From assembly GCA_036984305.1 (NCBI GenBank), contig BQWY01000001.1:806001-870000 (forward strand): 64,000 nt of DNA, given 5' to 3'. The DNA comes from Nitrospira sp. GTDB lineage: Bacteria; Nitrospirota; Nitrospiria; Nitrospirales; Nitrospiraceae. Positions 51,721 through 63,243 of this stretch are shown here, piece after piece. Below the pieces are notes generated by a model. It was given only the letters and a program-made list of their open reading frames with translations, made no database searches and was not told the origin of the DNA. Numbering within the stretch: position 1 is the first letter of the stretch; every line of letters begins with the position of its first letter. The position numbers were made by a program, and so were the translations under genes.

Positions 51721-51812
51721 AGGACTTAGAAAGACCCGTCTGTTAGGCCCTTCACGTGCTGCTTCTCACGCCCACGATGCTTAGGACTTCTGCTCAAAAA
51801 CGTTAGGCCCTT
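51721..51812 (+). promoter_or_regulatory. tandem motif AGGACTT-N12/14-GTTAGGCCCTT upstream of aclB
   Basis: AGGACTT occurs at 51721 and 51783, and GTTAGGCCCTT at 51742-51752 and 51802-51812, giving two composite copies about 60 bases apart, 80-170 bases before the aclB start. A 9-of-11 match, GTTAGGCTCCT, lies upstream of the oxidoreductase operon at 43428-43438. The arrangement suggests a shared regulator site for carbon fixation genes, not proven. Confidence 0.45.
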
Positions 51813-51890
51813 TGGGGGATTGAGGTGCCCGCCAAAATCCGCTAATCTTTCGCTCCCTTAACTGGCAAACCCGCAAAGGAGTCCGTCGTC

Positions 51891-53087
51891 ATGGCCAAGG
51901 TCCTCGAAGGTCCCGGGATGGGACTGATGAAGAAGTGGGGCATCCACGTGCCGAACTACGTTGTGGTGACGTCTGTCGATGAACTCACCAAGTTGGGACA
52001 AGCGAACGAGTGGCTGAAGAAGTCCAAACTCGTGGCGAAGGCGCACGAGGCACTCGGTTCCCGGTTCAAGCTGGGACTCGTGAAGGTGGACTTGGATTTC
52101 AAGGCTGCCGAAGCGGCGACCAAGGAAATGATCGGGCGCAGCGTCGGCAGCATTACTGTGTCGCAGGTCATTGTGTCGGAGATGGTACCGCATAAGGAAG
52201 AATACTATTGCGCCGTCAAATCGACTCGAGAGGGCGGCGAAATCTTGGTGGCCAATTGCGGCGGCATTGAAGTGGAGTCCAATTGGGAACGAGTCAAGCG
52301 CCTGTGTTTGGATGTCGGTCAAACCCCCTCGCCGGAAGAGTTGGAAAAGCTCGCAAAGAATGCCGGTTTCACGGGTGCCTTGGCCAAGAAAATGGCCGAG
52401 TTCGCAGGGAAGATGTTCGGGTGCTTCGATAATGAAGATGCGCAATATCTCGAGGTCAATCCGGTTGTACTGCGGGAAAGCGATGGGGAATTGGTCGCGC
52501 TCGACGCAGTCACGCTGCTGGACGGCGATGCCAAATTCCGCCATCCCGATTGGAATTTTTCCTTTGCGGCGGAATTCGGACGGGCCTATTCCAAGCAGGA
52601 ACTTGAAGTGATGTCGGTCGACTCCAAGATCAAAGGTTCGGTGAAGTTTATCGAGATCCCCGGCGGCGACACGGCTATGCTGCCAGCGGGCGGTGGGGCC
52701 AGCGTCTACTATTCCGATGCCGTGGTCGCGCGCGGCGGGAAATTGGCCAACTATGCCGAATATTCGGGCGATCCTCCTGATTGGGCGGTCGAAGTGCTGA
52801 CCGACAAGGTATGTTCCCTACCTGGAATCAGGAACATCATTGTCGGCGGGGCCATCGCAAACTTCACTGACGTCAAGAAGACGTTCGGCGGTATCATCAA
52901 CGGATTCCGCAAAGCCAAATCTGAGGGCAAATTGAACGGTGTAAAGATTTGGGTGCGCCGCGGGGGGCCGCGGGAAAAAGAAGGCTTGGATGCGATGCGT
53001 GCATTGAAGGACGAGGGCTTCGACATTAATGTCTTCGATCGCAATACACCGCTGACGGACATCGTCGACAAAGCGCTCCAGAAATAA
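51891..53087 (+). CDS. aclB: ATP-citrate lyase small (beta) subunit
   Basis: 398 aa, AAAGGAG upstream. It has the ATP-grasp/SucC-like fold: K-L-V-A-K-A-H near the start, V-S-E-M-V-P-H-K-E-E-Y-Y, Y-L-E-V-N-P-V-V, L-D-A-V-T-L-L-D, P-A-G-G-G-A-S-V-Y-Y-S-D, and W-V-R-R-G-G-P-R-E-K-E near the end. Length matches the Chlorobium small subunit. With AclA it cleaves citrate to acetyl-CoA and oxaloacetate using ATP, the defining step of the reductive TCA cycle. First gene of the rTCA cluster. Confidence 0.94.
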   Translation: MAKVLEGPGMGLMKKWGIHVPNYVVVTSVDELTKLGQANEWLKKSKLVAKAHEALGSRFKLGLVKVDLDFKAAEAATKEMIGRSVGSITVSQVIVSEMVPHKEEYYCAVKSTREGGEILVANCGGIEVESNWERVKRLCLDVGQTPSPEELEKLAKNAGFTGALAKKMAEFAGKMFGCFDNEDAQYLEVNPVVLRESDGELVALDAVTLLDGDAKFRHPDWNFSFAAEFGRAYSKQELEVMSVDSKIKGSVKFIEIPGGDTAMLPAGGGASVYYSDAVVARGGKLANYAEYSGDPPDWAVEVLTDKVCSLPGIRNIIVGGAIANFTDVKKTFGGIINGFRKAKSEGKLNGVKIWVRRGGPREKEGLDAMRALKDEGFDINVFDRNTPLTDIVDKALQK

Positions 53088-53099
53088 TCTACGCATCGA

Positions 53100-53155
53100 G
53101 TGCTGGGTTGGTAATGGCGAACGGTCCGGGCGGGCCGTTCCTCAGAACGCAGCAC
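53100..53155 (+). other. structured RNA element in the aclB-aclA gap
   Basis: In the 103-base gap, GAACGGTCC (53119-53127) pairs with GGGCCGTTC (53132-53140) around a four-base loop, with one G-U pair. An outer helix GTGCTG (53100-53105) pairs with CAGCAC (53150-53155). No T-tract follows, so it is more likely an mRNA processing or stability element than a terminator. Confidence 0.55.
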
Positions 53156-53190
53156 CGGGCATTCAGGATTGAACGAAGAGGGAGATTTCG

Positions 53191-55011
53191 ATGAGTATTC
53201 TGGCGAACAAGGACACGCGCGTCGTGATTCAGGGTGGCCAAGCAGGGGTCAACGCTGCGCGACGCATGGCCGAATTCTGCTATCTAATCAAACGCCCGCT
53301 CAACGTCGAGGCGTTTGTCTATCCGCCCGATGCCGGCAAGACGAACGAGATCCCCTATGGGAGCGGACTGATCGCGATCCCGGTGTATCGGACGATCGCC
53401 GAGGCCACCAAAAGCCATCCAGGCATCAACACGAGCTTGGTCTACATCGGTGCCGATCGAGCGATGAAGGGTGGCATGGAGGCACTCGACGATCCGCATA
53501 TCAAGGTGGTCTCTATGATCACAGAAGGCGTCCCCGAGAAAGACGCGAAACTGCTTGGTACACATGCTAGAAAACTCGGCAAGGTGTTCAATGGGCCGTC
53601 CTCCATCGGGGTCATCTCCGCCGGAGCGTGCAGGCTTGGTGTGATCGGTGGGGCGTTCGATAACTTGGTCCTCTCAAAGCTGTATCGAGAAGGTTCGTTT
53701 GGAGTCATCACCAAGTCGGGTGGCTTGTCCAACGAAATCATCTGGATCTGCTCGCAGTTCGCTGATGGTGTGACGACGGCGATCGGCATCGGCGGTGATG
53801 CGTACCCCGGCACTGACTACGTCTCCTATCTCGAGATGTTCGAGCAGGATCCGCAGACGAAGGCGGTGGTCATCGTCGGAGAGATGGGCGGTGACCTCGA
53901 AGAGCGCGCCGCCGAGTGGTACGGCGCGAAGAAGCGGCGCATTAAGCTTATCGCCGTGGTCTCCGGCTTTTGTCAGGAAAGCCTGCCCAAGGGCATGAAA
54001 TTCGGTCACGCTGGAGCGAAAGAGGGTATGAAGGGTGAAGGGTCGGCCCGTTCGAAGTCCGACGCGCTCAAAAAATCAGGGGCGATCGTCCCGCCGACGT
54101 TTGGGGCTCTAGGGCCCGCCATTAAGGAAACGTATCAAGAACTACTGAAGTCCGGTCAAGTCAAGGAAGTAGTCGAACCCTCGGTATTGCCGAAGCTCCC
54201 CAAGTCCGTGGAAGAAGCCATGAGGGCCGACGAGGTCATGGTAGCCCCGCTGATCCGGACTACCATCAGTGATGATCGCGGCGACGAGCCCTGTTACGAC
54301 GGATACCCTGCTTCGGAACTCATCAACAAAGGTTACGAGATCCCCCACATTATCGGCTTGTTGTGGGACAAACGCTTGATCTCGAAGCAGGAGGCTGAAA
54401 TCATCAAGCGCATTTTAATGTTATCGGCCGACCACGGTCCGTGCGTCAGTGGCGCCTACGCCACGATCCTGGCGGCCTGTGCCGGCATCGGCTTGTCGCA
54501 GGCTGTTGCGGCGGGCCTGATCATGATCGGACCGCGTTTTGGTGGAGCCGTAACGGATGCGGGTCGGTACTTCAAGTACGCGGTCGACAACAAGATGACG
54601 GTCGACGATTTCCTCGCCTACATGAAGAAAAACGTCGGCCCCGTGCCCGGCATCGGGCATCGTGTTAAAAGCCTCCGGAATCCTGACAAGCGTGTCAAAG
54701 AATTGGTTAGTTATGTAAAGAGCCTCAACATGAAGACCCCGTGCCTCGATTTTGCCCTATCGGTGGAGCAGATCACGGCCGCCAAGAAAGACAATCTGAT
54801 TTTAAACGTCGATGGCACGATGGCCGCGGTGCTGGTGGATATTGGCTTCCCGGTCGACAGCCTCAATGGCTTCTTTATTCTGGCGCGTACGATCGGGTTG
54901 ATTGGTCATTGGGTGGATCAAAAGCGACAGGACAGCCGCTTGATCAGGCTATTCGATTATTTGGTCAACTATGCCGCGCCGAAGCGGAGAGAGGTACCAC
55001 CTCTCAAATAG
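53191..55011 (+). CDS. aclA: ATP-citrate lyase large (alpha) subunit
   Basis: 606 aa. The N-terminal half is SucD-like: T-R-V-V-I-Q-G, I-T-E-G-V-P-E-K-D-A, and the phosphohistidine region around G-H-A-G-A. The C-terminal half is a citrate-synthase-like domain (A-D-H-G-P-C-V-S-G-A, V-P-G-I-G-H-R-V, A-L-S-V-E). It forms citryl-CoA and splits it. The start resembles the sucD start further downstream (M-S-I-L-x-N-K), reflecting common ancestry. Follows aclB after a structured gap. Confidence 0.95.
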   Translation: MSILANKDTRVVIQGGQAGVNAARRMAEFCYLIKRPLNVEAFVYPPDAGKTNEIPYGSGLIAIPVYRTIAEATKSHPGINTSLVYIGADRAMKGGMEALDDPHIKVVSMITEGVPEKDAKLLGTHARKLGKVFNGPSSIGVISAGACRLGVIGGAFDNLVLSKLYREGSFGVITKSGGLSNEIIWICSQFADGVTTAIGIGGDAYPGTDYVSYLEMFEQDPQTKAVVIVGEMGGDLEERAAEWYGAKKRRIKLIAVVSGFCQESLPKGMKFGHAGAKEGMKGEGSARSKSDALKKSGAIVPPTFGALGPAIKETYQELLKSGQVKEVVEPSVLPKLPKSVEEAMRADEVMVAPLIRTTISDDRGDEPCYDGYPASELINKGYEIPHIIGLLWDKRLISKQEAEIIKRILMLSADHGPCVSGAYATILAACAGIGLSQAVAAGLIMIGPRFGGAVTDAGRYFKYAVDNKMTVDDFLAYMKKNVGPVPGIGHRVKSLRNPDKRVKELVSYVKSLNMKTPCLDFALSVEQITAAKKDNLILNVDGTMAAVLVDIGFPVDSLNGFFILARTIGLIGHWVDQKRQDSRLIRLFDYLVNYAAPKRREVPPLK

Positions 55012-55019
55012 AGAGGTGG
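54997..55019 (+). other. hairpin over the aclA stop codon
   Basis: CCACCTCTC (54997-55005) and GAGAGGTGG (55011-55019) form a perfect 9-bp stem with loop AAATA; the TAG stop (55009-55011) is inside it. No T-run follows. It could limit read-through into the aconitase gene or protect the acl mRNA end. Confidence 0.65.
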
Positions 55020-55095
55020 GATCGCTCGTTACCACGGGGTGAGTGAATGGGAAGTTCACCGCCCAGCACCGAGAACTAAAGACGGGAGCTCAGCA

Positions 55096-57342
55096 ATGTC
55101 ACTCGAACTTGCAAAAAGTCTCTATAGCCGTATGCCGGGTATTTTTTCGAAAGCGCGGAAGAAGTTCGGCCGAGGCCTAACGCTGACGGAAAAGGTGTTG
55201 GTGTCCCACGCGGACAATTTCAATACCCAGGTGTGGGAACGTGGCAAGGCTATGCTGGCTCTTCGGCCAGATCGGGTTGCCATGCAAGACGCGACCGCGC
55301 AAATGGCCATGCTGCAGTTCATGCAAGCCAATAAAAAGAAGGCGGCGGTCCCCAGCACGATTCACTGCGATCACCTCATCCGGGCGGAAATGGGTTCGGA
55401 AAAAGATCTACTGCGCGCAATGGACGAGAACAAGGAAGTGTATAACTTTCTTGCGTCGGCCGCGAAGAAATACGGGATTGGGTTCTGGAAACCGGGCGCA
55501 GGGATTATTCACCAGGTGGTGCTGGAGAACTACGCCTTTCCTGGCGGCCTGATCATCGGTACCGATTCACATACGCCCAATGGCGGTGGGTTGGGTATGT
55601 TGGCGATCGGGGTGGGCGGCGCAGATGCCGGTGAAGTCATGGCGGGGTTACCCTGGGAGGTGCTCCATCCAAAGCTGATCGGTGTGCGGCTTACCGGGAA
55701 GTTGACCGGTTGGGCCTCGCCGAAGGACGTCATTCTCTACTTGTGCGGATTGTTGACGGTCAAGGGGGGGACCAACAAGATCGTCGAGTACTTCGGACCT
55801 GGTGCGGAAACCATCAGCGCAACCGGAAAGGGCACCATCTGTAATATGGGGGCCGAACTCGGGGCGACCACGTCGGTCTTCCCGTTCGACCAGAAGATGG
55901 TAGCCTATCTCAATATTACGGATCGTGCCGATCTCGCAAACTTGGCCACGTCGAACAGAGAGTTGTTGGTCGCCGACCCAGAAGTCTCTCAGTCGCCTGA
56001 GAAGTACTACGACCAGATCGTCGAAATCGATCTGTCCAAGTTGGAGCCGCATGTAGTGGGCCCGCATACCCCGGACCTGGCTCGGCCGATCTCCAAAATG
56101 GCGGCGGAGGCGAAGGAGAAGGGGTACCCGGTTGAGCTGAAGGCTGCGCTGATCGGGAGCTGCACTAATTCGTCGTATGAGGATATCAGCCGCTCGGCGC
56201 ACATCGCCAAGCAGGGACTGAAGGCCGGATTAAAGGCCAAGACCTCCTTCCTCATTTCACCAGGCTCAGAACGCATTTACCACACTATGAAGCGCGATGG
56301 ATTTCTCGAAACGTTCGAGCAGTTGGGGGGCACCGTGCTGTCAAACTCGTGCGGACCCTGTATCGGGCAATGGAAGCGAGCAGATGGGGTGAAGGGAAAG
56401 GCGGATTCGATTGTGAGTTCGTTCAACCGGAACTTTCCTGGTCGAAATGACGGCATCAGCGAGACGCTTTCGTTTCTCGCCAGTCCAGAAGTCGTCACGG
56501 CTTACGCGCTTGCCGGCGAACTCGGGTTCGATCCCGTTCACCAAACGCTCAAGGGTGCGGATGGCAATGAATTCAAGCTGGAAGCGCCACAAGGGGAGGA
56601 GTTGCCCGCAAAAGGCTTCGCCAAGGGTGAGGAGGGCTTTGTGGCACCCGCGGAGAATGGTGAGGGGCTCACCGTCGATATTCCGCCGACCAGCGAACGA
56701 TTACAGCTTCTCCAGCCATTTCCACGCTGGGACGGGAGGGACTTCGACAAGCTGCCGCTGTTGATTAAAACAAAGGGGAAGACCACAACGGACCATATCT
56801 CGCCGGCCGGACCCTGGCTTAAGTTCCGGGGGCACCTGGATAAGATCAGCGACAACATGTTCCTCGGCGCCAATAACGCTTTCTCGTCTGAGTCTGGGAA
56901 GGGAACTGATGTGCTGACCGGGGAGTCAGGTTTGACAATCGCACAGATCGCCCGTCGTTATAAGGCCAAGGGTGTCGGTGCGGCAGTCGTCGGTGATGAG
57001 AACTACGGCGAAGGCAGCAGCCGTGAACATGCAGCCATGTCACCGCGATTTCTGAACGTGAAAATCGTGTTGACGAAAAGCTTCGCCCGCATTCACGAGA
57101 CGAATCTGAAAAAGCAGGGAATCTTGGCATTGACCTTCGCGGACCCGAAGGACTATGAAAAAATTGAGCAGAAGGACCGCATTAGTGTGACGGGACTGAA
57201 TGCCGTGGCTCCCGGCAAGCCGGTACAAGTCACCATTCACAAGCCGGATGGCAAGGCGCTGACCATCCAGGCGAACCACAGCATGACTGAGCAGCAGCTT
57301 GCATGGTTTCGAGCGGGATCGGCGCTGAACGCATTGAACTAA
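55096..57342 (+). CDS. acn: aconitate hydratase (mitochondrial-type)
   Basis: 748 aa from the ATG at 55096 (GGGAGCTC upstream). Interconverts citrate and isocitrate. Substrate and cluster motifs: H-C-D-H-L-I, I-G-T-D-S-H-T-P-N-G-G-G, G-S-C-T-N-S-S-Y-E-D and S-N-S-C-G-P-C-I-G holding the [4Fe-4S] cysteines, plus the swivel domain G-D-E-N-Y-G-E-G-S-S-R-E-H-A. Third in the rTCA cluster, between citrate lyase and isocitrate dehydrogenase. Confidence 0.95.
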   Translation: MSLELAKSLYSRMPGIFSKARKKFGRGLTLTEKVLVSHADNFNTQVWERGKAMLALRPDRVAMQDATAQMAMLQFMQANKKKAAVPSTIHCDHLIRAEMGSEKDLLRAMDENKEVYNFLASAAKKYGIGFWKPGAGIIHQVVLENYAFPGGLIIGTDSHTPNGGGLGMLAIGVGGADAGEVMAGLPWEVLHPKLIGVRLTGKLTGWASPKDVILYLCGLLTVKGGTNKIVEYFGPGAETISATGKGTICNMGAELGATTSVFPFDQKMVAYLNITDRADLANLATSNRELLVADPEVSQSPEKYYDQIVEIDLSKLEPHVVGPHTPDLARPISKMAAEAKEKGYPVELKAALIGSCTNSSYEDISRSAHIAKQGLKAGLKAKTSFLISPGSERIYHTMKRDGFLETFEQLGGTVLSNSCGPCIGQWKRADGVKGKADSIVSSFNRNFPGRNDGISETLSFLASPEVVTAYALAGELGFDPVHQTLKGADGNEFKLEAPQGEELPAKGFAKGEEGFVAPAENGEGLTVDIPPTSERLQLLQPFPRWDGRDFDKLPLLIKTKGKTTTDHISPAGPWLKFRGHLDKISDNMFLGANNAFSSESGKGTDVLTGESGLTIAQIARRYKAKGVGAAVVGDENYGEGSSREHAAMSPRFLNVKIVLTKSFARIHETNLKKQGILALTFADPKDYEKIEQKDRISVTGLNAVAPGKPVQVTIHKPDGKALTIQANHSMTEQQLAWFRAGSALNALN

Positions 57343-59601
<2,259 letters not shown>

Positions 59602-59626
59602 GGAAGGCGCCCGGCATTGGAGCACC

Positions 59627-60346
59627 ATGGCAGACGACAACTTCGATACCCAAAACGTCATTGATCAGGAAGAGGTCTTGCGTCACCGGATGGTGACGAT
59701 TGAGATTGCCGGCAAGCAGTATGAGGTGCCGGAGGGGATCACAGTGATCAAGGCGCTGTGGTACACGGGGCAGGAGGTCGTGCGTGGCGCAGGATGTCTC
59801 GGCGGTTTTTGCGGGGCTTGCGCCACCTATTATCGAGTCAAGGACGATCCCAAGGTGCGTACCTGCTTGGCCTGTCAAACGGCGGTGCAGGACGGGATGT
59901 CGTTCTCGATTCAGGCGCCGTTTCCTGCTCGCAAGGCGGTCTACAATATTCAGGAACTCAAGGACCCGAAGCAGGACCTATTCAATTTATATCCAGAGGC
60001 GCCCCTGTGCCGGAATTGCAATGCCTGTACGGAGGCGTGCCCGCAGAAGATCAATGTGCGTGAAGGAGTTTGGAAGGCGGTCTTCGGGGACTTCAAGGGT
60101 GTCTCCGATATGTTCATGGATTGCGTCATGTGTGGCATGTGTACGCCGGTCTGCATTGCGGACATCGCTCCCAATCTTGTAGCGCTGTACGTGAGTCGCG
60201 CGCAAGGCGCGCATTTCACGGAGAAGCCGGAAGGGCTGGAGCGTCGAATCAAGGAAATTGCGGACGGTCAGTTCAATGACGACTGGACGCGCGTGATGGG
60301 GCTCAACGAAAAGGAATTGACGGACCTCTGCGCCAGTCTCAAGTAG
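59627..60346 (+). CDS. frdB: fumarate reductase/succinate dehydrogenase iron-sulfur subunit
   Basis: 239 aa from the ATG at 59627. The N-terminal plant-type [2Fe-2S] motif is G-C-L-G-G-F-C-G-A-C with distal C-L-A-C. The C-terminal part has C-R-N-C-N-A-C-T-E-A-C-P and C-V-M-C-G-M-C-T-P-V-C. It passes electrons to the flavoprotein encoded next. No cytochrome b or membrane-anchor gene follows directly, so the complex may be soluble or the anchor may be elsewhere. Confidence 0.88.
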   Translation: MADDNFDTQNVIDQEEVLRHRMVTIEIAGKQYEVPEGITVIKALWYTGQEVVRGAGCLGGFCGACATYYRVKDDPKVRTCLACQTAVQDGMSFSIQAPFPARKAVYNIQELKDPKQDLFNLYPEAPLCRNCNACTEACPQKINVREGVWKAVFGDFKGVSDMFMDCVMCGMCTPVCIADIAPNLVALYVSRAQGAHFTEKPEGLERRIKEIADGQFNDDWTRVMGLNEKELTDLCASLK

Positions 60347-60389
60347 ACCAGTGGGTGGTTTGCGCTGACCGCGAGGGACACACGCCGCA

Positions 60390-61976
60390 ATGGATATTCA
60401 CGTACTTCAACAAATCGTGCACAAGACCCGCGATGCGCGGCGTGAGCAGACGCTGCCGAAACTGTCCTTAGCCGAGCGGGATACGCTGATCAAAAAGTAT
60501 CATCCGGATTTTCGCGAAAGCGCGTATCGTCCCATCCGGTTCGGCCCCAATGCCGGTGACAAGACAGCGGTCGAGCTGGCGGCACTTCTGGAAGGAAGTA
60601 GCCAGCTTCCCGACGATCTCGATCTTACGGCCGCGTTTACCACGGATGTACTCGTGATCGGGGGCGGTGGGGCCGGGTGTGCGGCGGCCCTGCATGCCCA
60701 TGCGGCCGGTGCGAAGGTCATCCTGGCCACGAAGCTGCGACTCGGCGATTCGAATAGCGTTATGGCCCAAGGCGGGATGCAAATCTCGGTTGCCCCCGAG
60801 GATTCACCGGTTACGCACTTTCTGGATACCCTGAAGGGCGGGCTCATGAAAAACGATCATGCCCTTCTGAAGGTCATGGTGGAGGAGGGGCCTGCTATTG
60901 CCAAATGGCTCATCGAACTCGGTGTGTTGTTCGATCGAGACCCAGAGGGAAACCTGCACGTCAAGAAGGGAGGCGGCAGTTCCAAGCCCCGATTGCTGAC
61001 TTGTTCGGACTACACGGGCCTTGAAATCATGCGGGTGCTGAAGGACGAGGTGCTCAATCGGCAGATTCAGCTCCTGGAGTTTTGTGCAGCCGTCGAGTTG
61101 CTGAGCGACGAGCATGGCGCCTGCACGGGAGTCGTCCTGAAGGACCTGGACAACAAGCGATATCTCGTGGTCGCGGCGAAGACAGTCATCCTGGCGACTG
61201 GTGGAATCGGTCGCCTGCACATTCAAGGCTTCCCTACCAGCAACCATTACGGGGCAACCGGCGATGGGTTGTGCCTCGCGTATCGCATGGGGGCGAGGCT
61301 GGCCCACATCGATACGTTCCAGTACCATCCTTCGGGCGCCGTCTATCCTGAACAACTCGTGGGTGCATTGGTCACTGAAGGTATTCGTTCGGAAGGGGGC
61401 CATTTGGTCAATGCCAAGGGGGAGCGGTTCGTGAACGAACTCGATACCCGCGATGTAGTCTCCTCTTCGATCATCCGCGAATGCGAAGAAGGCCGCGGCA
61501 TTCGCACTATGGCCGGCCGCGTGGGTGTGTGGTTGGATACGCCGCTCCTCGATGCCGAACACGGATCCGGAACGGTAAACAAGCATTTCCCCGCGATGGT
61601 TCGTCAGTTTGAGCGGTTCGGTATCGATATCAGTAAAGATCCGGTGTTGATCTATCCGACGCTGCATTATCAAAACGGGGGCGTCAAGATCGACACTAAT
61701 GCCGAAACGGAGGTCACGAACCTCTTTGTGGCCGGCGAAGCCTCTGGCGGATTGCATGGACGCAACCGGCTGATGGGAAATTCCCTCTTGGATCTGATGG
61801 TGTATGGTAAGCGATCTGGGCTCGTCGCCGCCGGGCGTGCATCCTCGACCTCTCAGGGAAAGCTCACGCTCGACCATCTTCAACGATTTCGCGCTGAGGC
61901 GAAAAAGCACGGTGTGTCATCCAGCGAGCACGCCTCACCGATGATTCTCCCCGCATACACGAGAAAGACCGGATAA
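60390..61976 (+). CDS. frdA: fumarate reductase/succinate dehydrogenase flavoprotein subunit
   Basis: 528 aa. An extra ~85-residue N-terminal segment precedes the FAD site V-L-V-I-G-G-G-G-A-G-C-A-A-A. Further motifs: S-N-S-V-M-A-Q-G-G-M (flavin attachment region of the family), H-P-S-G-A-V-Y-P-E, R-S-E-G-G-H-L, D-T-R-D-V-V-S, and G-E-A-S-G-G-L-H-G-R-N-R-L-M-G-N-S. Catalyses fumarate to succinate in the reductive cycle. Direction is inferred from context. Confidence 0.88.
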   Translation: MDIHVLQQIVHKTRDARREQTLPKLSLAERDTLIKKYHPDFRESAYRPIRFGPNAGDKTAVELAALLEGSSQLPDDLDLTAAFTTDVLVIGGGGAGCAAALHAHAAGAKVILATKLRLGDSNSVMAQGGMQISVAPEDSPVTHFLDTLKGGLMKNDHALLKVMVEEGPAIAKWLIELGVLFDRDPEGNLHVKKGGGSSKPRLLTCSDYTGLEIMRVLKDEVLNRQIQLLEFCAAVELLSDEHGACTGVVLKDLDNKRYLVVAAKTVILATGGIGRLHIQGFPTSNHYGATGDGLCLAYRMGARLAHIDTFQYHPSGAVYPEQLVGALVTEGIRSEGGHLVNAKGERFVNELDTRDVVSSSIIRECEEGRGIRTMAGRVGVWLDTPLLDAEHGSGTVNKHFPAMVRQFERFGIDISKDPVLIYPTLHYQNGGVKIDTNAETEVTNLFVAGEASGGLHGRNRLMGNSLLDLMVYGKRSGLVAAGRASSTSQGKLTLDHLQRFRAEAKKHGVSSSEHASPMILPAYTRKTG

Positions 61977-62053
61977 GGGTCCAGGCGCGGGTAAGACCGA
62001 CCGGATGCGTCTCACGGGCCCGCCCGAGCCGGGCTTTCGCCGAAAGGATTCAA

Positions 62054-63232
62054 ATGAACGTTCACGAATTTCAAGCCAAGCAACTTTTCGCGCAGTTCGG
62101 GGTGCCCGTGCCTCGTGGCAGAGAGATTACGTCGCCTGATGCCGCGACGGCCTGGGCTAATGAGCTGAACACGCCCATCTTCGTCGTGAAGGCACAAATT
62201 CATGCCGGTGGCCGAGGGAAGGCCGGGGGTGTGAAGATCACCAAGGACAAAGGTGCGGTGGCGGGGTTGGCCAAGGAGTTGATCGGCAAGACACTCGTGA
62301 CTCATCAGACCGGGCCGAAGGGGCGTACCGTCCATCGATTGCTTCTGGAGGAAGGCGCCAACATCGCGAAGGAACTCTACTTGAGCCTCCTGGTCGATCG
62401 CGATACCGGATGGCCGACCTTTATTGCCAGTACAGAGGGTGGTATGGAGATCGAAGAGGTGGCGGCCAAGACTCCGGACAAAATCATCAAGGAGGCCGTC
62501 GATCCGGCGGTCGGATTCCAAGGCTACAACGGACGGAACGTGGCCTTTGCCCTAGGGCTTCAGAACATGGAACCGACGGTCATCAACTCCTTCGTCAAGC
62601 TGCTCGACAACCTCTATCGGCTCTTCATGGAGAAGAATGCTGCCCTCGTCGAAATCAATCCACTGATCATTACGAAGGAAAAGACGTTGATTGCCCTCGA
62701 TGGCAAGGTGTCATTCGACGATAACGGCATCTTCAAGCATCAGGATGTGCAGCAAATGCGGGATCTGAACGAAGAAGAGCCGCTCGAAATCGAGGCGACC
62801 GCGAATAATCTCAACTACGTGAAGTTGGATGGCAACATCGGTTGCATGGTGAATGGGGCGGGCCTGGCGATGGCCACCATGGACGTCATCAAGCTGGCCG
62901 GAAGCGAGCCGGCGAACTTCCTCGATGTCGGTGGCGGAGCCACAAAAGAGACGGTGGCTGCCGGTTTCCGCATCCTTCTCAAGGATCCGAACGTGAAGGG
63001 CATCTTCATCAATATCTTCGGAGGCATCGTTCGATGCGAACGTATCGCGCATGGCGTGATCGAGGCTGCCAAGGAGGTAAGAATCAACGTCCCCCTCGTT
63101 GTCCGCCTCCAGGGCACGAATGCGGAAGAAGGCAGGAAGCTTTTGGCCGAGTCGGATCTGAAGCTGGACGTCGCCAATGATCTGTGGGAAGCGGCACAAA
63201 AAATTGTACAGATGACGGGGAAAGCCGCCTAA
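62054..63232 (+). CDS. sucC: succinyl-CoA synthetase beta subunit
   Basis: 392 aa, AAAGGATT upstream. ATP-grasp subunit: [45 protein letters not shown] and [12 protein letters not shown]. Makes succinyl-CoA for reductive carboxylation by the ferredoxin-dependent oxidoreductase. Directly followed by sucD 11 bases later. Confidence 0.96.
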   Translation: MNVHEFQAKQLFAQFGVPVPRGREITSPDAATAWANELNTPIFVVKAQIHAGGRGKAGGVKITKDKGAVAGLAKELIGKTLVTHQTGPKGRTVHRLLLEEGANIAKELYLSLLVDRDTGWPTFIASTEGGMEIEEVAAKTPDKIIKEAVDPAVGFQGYNGRNVAFALGLQNMEPTVINSFVKLLDNLYRLFMEKNAALVEINPLIITKEKTLIALDGKVSFDDNGIFKHQDVQQMRDLNEEEPLEIEATANNLNYVKLDGNIGCMVNGAGLAMATMDVIKLAGSEPANFLDVGGGATKETVAAGFRILLKDPNVKGIFINIFGGIVRCERIAHGVIEAAKEVRINVPLVVRLQGTNAEEGRKLLAESDLKLDVANDLWEAAQKIVQMTGKAA

Positions 63233-63243
63233 AGGAGACCACT

